In this document: piece by piece, positions 57,501 to 64,000 of the stretch
Layout: the number at the start of each line of letters is the position of its first letter
Numbering within the stretch: position 1 is the first letter of the stretch
Assembly: GCA_015143295.1 (NCBI GenBank)
Contig: CM026574.1
Span: forward strand, 15,750,938-15,814,937
From: Tetracentron sinense
Lineage: Eukaryota; Streptophyta; Magnoliopsida; Trochodendrales; Trochodendraceae
DNA: 64,000 nt
Direction: 5' to 3'
Position numbers and translations under genes: made by a program
Notes under the pieces: model-generated
The model's input: the letters and a program-made list of their open reading frames with translations, nothing else
The model's database searches: none
Told to the model about the DNA's origin: nothing

Positions 57501-59897
57501 CAACTTTACAAAGAATGCTTGTCGTGAATGCATCTCAGGTCAAGGCTTTTTGTGAACTGTGAAAACCTTCCTATGGAGTATACAGTAAAGAAAACTCTCG
57601 CCTACATAATTGTATCTTATTCCAAGTCAACTTTACAAAAAATTCTTGTCCTGGATATTTCTCAAGTAAAGGATTTTCTGAACCACAAGAACCATCCAAA
57701 ACGTAAACTTGAAGGCTATGGTTTGGACCATTCATGCTTTTCTGCGTGATGCATCACACATACTATACCCCATATGTAGTCTAAATTGTTTCGATGCAGT
57801 ATTTAGAATGAGCATCAATATCTCTAAAAGAGATTTTTACGGTTGGGGAAGCCTTGAACATGTAGGACTTTGTCTGGTGCTTAGGGTAAAGGATGGGAGC
57901 TTTTCCTTTCTCTTATCCAGGAATGCCATTGGTGTGTGTTGAATCCATCTTGGGACCCAGTAGTGGAAAGTTTTGGAAGAAGATGGTGGGTTGGAAGTCC
58001 AAGCTCCTTTTATAAGGAGGTAAGTTGATGTTGATAAAGGTTACCCTAGTGAGTATGCCAACATACTTCTCTCTCATCACTATCCCTTCTTCGGTTTTGG
58101 AGTTGTTGGTGCAAATGCAACTGAAATACTGAATTTTCTGTTGAATGGGAAGGATAATGAGCACAGATATCATTGGGTAGATTGGAAGTTGGTGTGCAAG
58201 GAGAGAGAGAGAGAGAGAGAGAGAGATGTAGAGAGAGGATGTATAAAGTTCTAATGGGAAAATGACTTTGGCATTTTGTGGAAGAGGGAGAGTCAGTGGA
58301 GAAATATTTTTGTGGGTAATATTGTATGGGGTCATACATGGTGGCAAGAAGCTATGGGATTAGGTTATGGAAAGGCGTTTTGAAGGTTAAGGGTGACTTC
58401 TTTAAATTTATTCGATACACTGCAGGAAGGGCTGAGGAGATCCACTTATGGGGGATGTGTTATGCTTATTTATTCCATTGCTTTTGACAAAGGACCATCG
58501 ATGAGTAGCTGCTATGAAAGAACAAACGGGAAGCTGGTTTACAATCTGATTCTGCGACGAGCAGCAAAAAATTGAGAACTAGAGGCCATTTTCAGACTTC
58601 TGGAATTCCTTAACAAGATCCTAGTAGAGGGAGAGAGAGACATAAGGGTGTGATCAAGTTCATTGTCAAGTCACTCTATTTAACTTTATCATATAGTGGT
58701 GAGCCTTTTCCAATTTTCCCCATAGAACCGTTTGGAACCCTAGGATTTGGATGAGAGTGTCTTTATTTCTATGGACATCGGACTTAAACCAAATTTGGAC
58801 TATTGACCATTTGAAGTGTGTAAGGGCTGGAGAATGGCTTACATGAGTTTGTAAGGAGGATGTGGAAACATGGATTATTCGCTTCTAATTATTGACTGTT
58901 TGTAGAGTAAGGGTTAGAGAATGGCTCACAGGTGTTCTTTATGATTGGGAGGTGGAATCCTTGCCGGGGGCTATCTAGGCTGAGTGAAGGGCATATATTA
59001 GGGAGTGAGGAAGTACACGATTTAAGAAGGTGAATGGTAGAGATTCTCAACCAAATCTAATTTTTTTTTTGCCTTGACTAATCCCCATCTTCCTCGTTTT
59101 CAGCGCACTTAGTGTGGGTGTCTTCCTTCCTTAGTAGGGTGGCTTTCTTTGTTTAAGTTGCCAATGCTAGAAAAAATTATGGTGGAACACTTGATCGGTA
59201 GAGGTTGGCTCATTTTTAAAACATGGTCCATGGTTCAAAAACCCGAAAACTCGACTCCACTCGAAAGTTAATACTTAACCGAGTCGAATAACTCGAAAAA
59301 TTTGAAAAAAACTCGACTTGGTCCAACTCGGAATATATATATATGCTTTTTATGGCTATTGGAACCATAATTGGTCTTTCCGCTAATTAGGGATTGTCTT
59401 GATAATCGATTTCAAATATTGGCAGATAATAGAGATTTATTTTGGCATACCCCATTAATGGATAATGTTTGATTTTGAACTGGCAGTACTAGTTGGTTAT
59501 ACCATTTGTTTATGTCCTAATCTCTTTCCTATGATACTGGCCTGCTGCCTATGGAATTTAAGTCCCACTTTCAACTATTGTATAACCAGCATTATATAGG
59601 CTAGTGTAATTCTGTTCAGACTCAATTGTTACTAATTGTAGTATTTCAATAAATTGTTTCTACTTAAAATTAAAATCTATCTAGTTTTCAGTCTACTTTT
59701 GTGTTTTCTCCTTATGAAAATATCAGTCTGTCGATTATGGCTTTTATGTGGCAAACACTTGTGTTAATATTGAAAGCATGATTCTGACTCCAAAAAATAA
59801 CAACTTAGCTACTTATGGATACAGGTTGTAATTTGAGGACCTTGCATGCCCTTCCCAAGCGATTTGTTGCTCTAAAAGTCATGTATTTTGGCCAGAG
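54503..59897 (+). CDS. tRNA pseudouridine synthase, PUS3/DEG1-like, 5' part (4 exons in window)
   Basis: Exons 54503-54625, 54788-54847, 54991-55195 and 59825-59897 splice in frame to about 157 codons; the frame is still open at a GT donor at 59898. PUS3/DEG1 enzymes of the TruA family make pseudouridine at positions 38/39 of the tRNA anticodon arm. The N-terminus has an acidic lead, then a short coiled coil (LQSQLKSLQERVMELEIENM, about 30-49) ending SSCHCQK, as in plant PUS3 proteins. Exon 4 gives ALPKRFVALKVMYFGQR, the start of the TruA catalytic fold. The catalytic aspartate lies beyond the window. Intron 3 is 4.6 kb with a tandem duplication; intron 4 exceeds 4.1 kb. Residues 62-129 are low-conservation linker, so the exon 3 borders rest on frame and splice sites. 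Confidence 0.83.
55199..57320. repeat. Imperfect tandem duplication, about 1-kb unit x2, in PUS3 intron 3
   Basis: The first unit runs from about 55199 to 56215, the second from about 56232 to 57315. Shared blocks in order: TTTTTGTTCTCTATCCCTAA, AAACAATTGGGAGAA, CCCTTTGCATGTATTCCTT, ACCTTGGAGGTTTGTACTGA, TTGGTGGTTGTGGAAACTCT, CATGATAAAG and TTAACCTCTC. The duplication begins about four bases after the exon 3 donor. The second copy has extra insertions and several deletions. No intact protein is encoded. Confidence 0.85.
57450..57700. repeat. Tandem duplication, about 125-bp unit x2
   Basis: Both units contain AAGAAAACT, CATAATTGTATCT and AAGTCAACTTTACAAA, then CTTGTC and TTTCTGAAC-like sequence. 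Directly follows the larger duplication. Confidence 0.7.
57701..59824. other. Rest of PUS3 intron 3
   Basis: A (GA)n run (58201-58226) makes several false open frames. A half copy of the ACTCG-rich hAT-like family lies at about 59222-59345. No host gene recognised. Confidence 0.45.
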
Positions 59898-60009
59898 GTA
59901 CATTTTAACTGTAGCATTATTTGTGGCTTAATCTGTGTCTCATACAATCTGCTAGTATTTTTTGTTTAAATGCGGTATTAAAAATAAATATATTATATTT
60001 GTTTTTGCT

Positions 60010-60348
60010 GAATAACGAGAATTATATTAATGAAGAGAGAATTTACAGGAGGCGGGAAATAAGTAAGTTCCCAATAGAAAAAAATGATTTAGGAATTGCC
60101 AAAACAACTTGACTCCAATTATTCAAAATATCTAAGCTATTGGTTCAGAGAACTTGGAGAGGTGCTGACGGCTTGTTGAGATACCACCCAATGGAAGAAA
60201 TAATCTTCGGCAAAGAAGCCTCCAAGCATAGAAAATCAAGTTGTTTCTCTCACTCCAGATAGCCAACATATGACATATGGAAGCTTGACATATGGAAGCA
60301 TCTCCCACAAGATCTTGCCCTCCCACCAAATGAACCTTTAGGCCACCC
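60010..60348 (-). mobile_element. LINE 3' fragment, left half, in PUS3 intron 4
   Basis: On minus, HMLAIWSERNNLIFYAWR matches the post-RT tail of L1 LINEs (W..WLERNNRIF). Interrupted by the hAT-like element at 60349-61475; continues at 61484-61660. Confidence 0.65.
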
Positions 60349-61475
60349 CATAGTTGTCAAGGTGACTAGACGACTTGAGGCGACAGACCGGAGTAGCCTG
60401 AGGCGTCGCCTGATGAACTTTTTGCTGCAGACATCTCCCCAATATGAGATCTATGTATGACGCATTTCCTTGAATAAGGGGTCTTGCAATTCATGTAAAT
60501 GATAAAATTTCTATTATTAAGATACACTTTGATAGAACCATCATTGGAGATAGTTCTAAAAACAATAAAGGGGGATTTCGAGTGTTGGGGATAAAAAAAC
60601 AGAACAAAAATAACAAAATCTACAATGATTGTCGAAAGGGGTGAGAGAGAGATTATGAATGATAAAAAATAAAAAGAAACAATAGTCTATAGTAACAGCC
60701 GAACATGAGAGAGGAAGGAGATGAGAGATGAGGGAGAGTGTAGGACTGAATAAATAACAAAAAAAAATAGTCCGATGAGAGAGACAAGAGAAGAGGGGGG
60801 GGGGGGGGGGGAGAGTGAGATGGCGTTCATCTTATTCTCATTTATTCTCTCTTCATTTTTTTCGATTATACTCAAGAAATGTAATAAAATATATGATTAT
60901 GGGGTTTGCACTTATTTAAATTATAAAATACCTCTTTAATTATTGGTTTATAAGAGTTTTGGAGGTCATAGAAGAAATTTGAGGCATTTAAAGGACTTTT
61001 TAAAATTATTGGACCACCTGAGCCCACTTGTATGCTTAGTCGCCTAGGCGACGCTCATAAAAACCATGCAAAAGCAGATGAGGACCATATGGTCCACCCA
61101 CAAACAGATGAAGAGAGAGAGAGATGCCAATTGTCCACCTATTGAGCAAGAGAGATGACGGGTTAACATGAGGAAAACATACTTGACATCATTCCTCTCT
61201 TCTTTCTTCTTCTTCTATCTGCAAATATTTTTTTTGTTGGATATACAAACCCTAACATATTAGATGGTAGAAGACATTAAAGTATATAAAATAACATATT
61301 TTTTTGTTACCAAACTACTGTATTCAAATAAAGTAACTTTTATATCTTTAAACAATAATAACATTACATATATCAGATTTATAATAATGGCTGCCTGAGG
61401 TGGCCAGTCGCCTGAGCCCAGCAGAGCACCTGGTTGTCTAGGCGATTGCCTGAGGCGACGCCTTTAACAACTATG
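60349..61475. mobile_element. hAT-type non-autonomous element inserted in a LINE
   Basis: Ends CATAGTTGTCAAGG and TTTAACAACTATG are inverted; subterminal CTTGAGGCGAC and CTGAGGCGACGCC are repeated. Exact 8-bp target duplication GGCCACCC at 60341-60348 and 61476-61483. The 1,127-bp body has no transposase; it contains a G homopolymer (60797-60811). Confidence 0.92.
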
Positions 61476-61483
61476 GGCCACCC

Positions 61484-61660
61484 AAGGATGATATCCTAGG
61501 CTTCTTGAGAAGAGACCAGGACACCCCAAATAAGGAAGAAAAAAAAAGCTCTAGATGGCCCAGGCTGACGAGCGGTGAAACAGAAAGCTGAGTTGAGTCT
61601 TCTTTAGCTCCCTTGTACATGCAAGCATCTATTCGGGGTTGCCATTCTTCAATTCTCGGA
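61484..61660 (-). mobile_element. LINE fragment, right half
   Basis: On minus it carries GVLVSSQEA-like zinc-binding/tail sequence that would join the fragment ending at 60348 once the hAT-type element is removed. Right border approximate. Confidence 0.5.
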
Positions 61661-62358
61661 TGAAAATAACAGGGAATTTATAAGGGAAAATGTTGCAAGG
61701 GGAAAAAGAAAGAAAGAACACTTATACTTGCACGATCTAACACTTATACATGCATGATCTTACCCATCTGCACCAAGAATTTCTCCTAGACCTTCATGAT
61801 CATGGCCTTTTATTATTTGAGAAAAATAATGGGGAATTCATAAGGGGAAAAAGAAACAAGAAAGAACACTTATACCACCATCTCCTCTCCACAATTCAAC
61901 CCCTCTTTAGAAACGCCTTCCTTGGCCAAGGAGTTCTCTTTGCTCTAGATTGCGAAATAAGGGAGTTTTAAAAACTCTTAAGTGTCTTGGTCCAGGTATT
62001 TCAAAGGTTCTCTATTATCGAAAGATGACATAATCCGATACTATTCCCTATCGTAAATTTATCATGCGTATCACACGATACAAGTATAGTACAATCAATC
62101 TGATTTTTAAAAGGTGTGAGAGGCTTACGTCTCAAGGCTTGCCTTGAAACGAGACTCAAGGAAAATGCCTTGAGGCTCAACCATGAGGCTCAAATCTCAT
62201 GAGGCTAACGCCTCAAATTGTGAGACTTGCTTTATATCTAAGGCATGTGGCTCATACATTAATCAAAATTAAGGTTCTAGCTACATAACTGGTACTTGAA
62301 CATTAAATATTTTTTAAAGCGCGTGCCTCATATATTATTCAAAAGATAGAGTTCTAAC
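61661..62358. other. PUS3 intron 4, repetitive
   Basis: A duplicated AAAAATAA(C/T)(A/G)GGGAATT(T/C)ATAAGGG block (about 61663 and 61822). An array of GAGGCT / AGCCTCA palindromic motifs lies at 62117-62250, typical of a decayed hAT MITE. No gene. Confidence 0.45.
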
Positions 62359-62449
62359 CATGGTTCAAAAACTCGAAAACCCGACTCGAAAGTTAGCCGG
62401 GTTGAGTAACTTAGAAAACTTGAAAAAAAACTCGACTCGGTTCAACTCA

Positions 62450-62494
<45 letters not shown>

Positions 62495-63164
62495 TGTGCG
62501 CGTGCGCCAATTAGGCAATTATCAACAAGGTTTAAAAGAATGGTTTCGGACACCGTAACGAACACGGCTGAAACCTTTACGTAATTCCGTTATGTAACGG
62601 TTTCGGCCTTTTCTTTCTTTTTTGTTTAAAAAAAATCCAAAGACTTCTAATATATAGAAAAAAATAAAAAACATATAATAAATGAGTAACAAGATACTTT
62701 TAAAGCCAATATGAAACTCAAAATTTAGAATAGGAAATTAGATGGGTCGAGTGTTGAAACATACTCGAAATAAAGAACCTGTCTTGGATTTCTTCAAATT
62801 TATGAATTAAACCCCAAATCAAGTTGTTAATCAACAAAAAACAAAAGGATTTTAGGAAAAAAAGAACTCAAAGTAGGCTAGTTTTGCAGCCTCATACCTA
62901 AAATCTAGGCTTAACAAAACCCGTAGTAGGTTGACTTTGCAACCCCCAAAAAATATGATGCAAAAACATTGTGACTCTGGTTTAGGTTTTAGAAAAATTG
63001 AAATTGATAAAAATACCCTTTCGTGACTCGACCTTGTATGGCGACTCGAAAAACTCGACTCAGTCACTTGAGTAACTCGCCGAATAGTGTCTCTTTTGAG
63101 TTTTAAGGTGACTCAACTCGAAATTCAGTCGAGTCGAGTAACTTGGCCGAGTTTTCGAACTATG
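62359..63164. mobile_element. hAT-like element, ACTCG-rich
   Basis: Ends CATGGTTCAAAAACTCG and CGAGTTTTCGAACTATG(G). Flanks GTTCTAAC (62351-62358) and GTTCTTAC (63165-63172) match 7 of 8. Subterminal ACTCGACTCG arrays, a (TA)n run (62452-62490) and a short GTTTCGG palindrome region (62540-62610) are present. No coding sequence. Related remnants lie at 37108-37700 and 59222-59345. Confidence 0.78.
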
Positions 63165-63414
63165 GTTCTTACCACATAATTGAGACTTAAAACATTAGAT
63201 TATAAGGTGCGTGCCTCATAATTTCTTTTATCGATAAAAAAAACATCAATTTTTCCTTTTTTCTATTTTGTTACGAGTCTAAATTAGTACTTAATTTATT
63301 ATGTCTAATACTCTAATTTATTTAGGCTTTTTAAAATCTTGTTCAGTATATTTCACTCTAAATTTCATAGTAGACATAGCAAAGATTAGTAGTCGTCTAA
63401 GACATAATCTTAAT

Positions 63415-64000
63415 AATTGGGAACTAGACACCCTCCAAAACCTCCTTGCCAAGATTCACTAGATACCCACCTCACCCACACTCATGGATATCCGTTTGTG
63501 GTCCAGTGACAACAAAGGTCAGTTCTCAGTGAGATCCCTTTACCAGACCTTACTCCCCACCTCTGGCCAGCCTTTCCCTTATATATTAGTATGGAAGGCA
63601 GGTCTGCCTCATACGGTATCCTTCTTCATTTGATTTGCAGCTTTGGACAAGATACTAACATGCAACCACCTTATGAATAAAAGGTGGTAGATGGCCAATG
63701 GTTGTTTCATGTGCCTAGATGCTGAGGAGTCGGTCGATTGACCACCTCTTGTTACGTTGCCCTTATGCGCACAAGGTTTGGAGCTATTTCCTCTCCCGTT
63801 TGGGAAGTAGCTGAGTTTTCCCCCACTCCTTCCAAGACTTCTTATCCTGCAAGTTCTCGGCGCTATTGGGGGAAGAGGGCTTCGACGGGGGTACATTAAT
63901 CATCACTTTGGTAACTTGGTCTTTATGGAAATAACGGAACTCAAAGGTCTTCGAGAACTCCCCCTCGCCTTTTGCTAGAACCTATCTACGAGACGGTCAC
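63415..64000 (+). mobile_element. LINE remnant (zinc-binding RT region), runs off the window
   Basis: On plus, LWSSDNKGQFSVRSLYQTLL (about 63495-63555), then LVWKAGLPHTVSFF, CFMCLDAEES and VDHLLLRCPYAHKVWSYF, matches the zf-RVT domain after the reverse transcriptase of plant LINEs. Several stops. Lies in PUS3 intron 4. Confidence 0.75.

Noticed and set aside
57913-58347. 144-aa minus-strand open frame
   Set aside because: Long only because it spans a (GA)n microsatellite, which gives a Ser-Leu run; no domain, and it lies within a PUS3 intron.

Overview
The window is nuclear DNA of a flowering plant. Genes have GT-AG introns, bases are AT-rich, and most of the sequence is transposon debris: LTR, LINE, SINE, TRIM, Helitron, hAT and Mutator-type elements. 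I cannot name the species. The long repeat-filled introns suggest a moderately large genome, probably a eudicot.

Four host genes are supported. (1) A group IIc WRKY transcription factor of the WRKY50/51 type on + (9704-29072, three exons, 203 aa, variant WRKYGKK). Its second intron is 18.6 kb and full of transposons. (2) The small GTPase LIP1 (LIGHT INSENSITIVE PERIOD 1) on + (35133-45393, seven exons, 335 aa). (3) An unnamed 194-aa protein with two membrane segments on - (50530-48462, two exons). (4) The 5' part of a tRNA pseudouridine synthase of the PUS3/DEG1 type on + (54503-59897, four exons; the rest lies beyond the right edge). From memory, WRKY51 and LIP1 are also immediate neighbours in Arabidopsis (At5g64810 and At5g64813), so the WRKY-LIP1 pair looks like conserved gene order. 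LIP1 and the membrane-protein gene converge; the membrane-protein and PUS3 genes diverge.

Layout. 1-9.3 kb: an LTR end inserted in a LINE, a degenerate TRIM-like repeat, and several MITEs. 9.3-29.1 kb: the WRKY gene. Its large intron holds nested Helitrons (one block carries a broken APS reductase fragment), a near-palindromic Mutator-type MITE with 9-bp target duplication, a solo LTR with 5-bp target duplication and a MITE inside it, and a LINE that carries an intact 356-bp TRIM. 29-35 kb: intergenic, with a tRNA-derived SINE flanked by a 12-bp target duplication. 35-45.4 kb: LIP1, with SINE and LINE pieces in its introns. 45.4-54.5 kb: minisatellite, the membrane-protein gene, a LINE inserted in the loop of a foldback MITE, a SINE relic and a hAT-type MITE. 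54.5-64 kb: PUS3 with a roughly 1-kb imperfect tandem duplication in intron 3 and two hAT-like elements in intron 4.

I found no new multi-gene system. The strongest unusual signals are the apparent capture of an APS reductase fragment inside a Helitron block in the WRKY intron, the four-level nesting in that intron (gene, LINE, TRIM; gene, Helitron block, MITE), and the conserved but unnamed two-TM protein, whose N-terminus is encoded by a telomere-like repeat. All splice sites were placed by eye from reading frame, GT-AG borders and family similarity.
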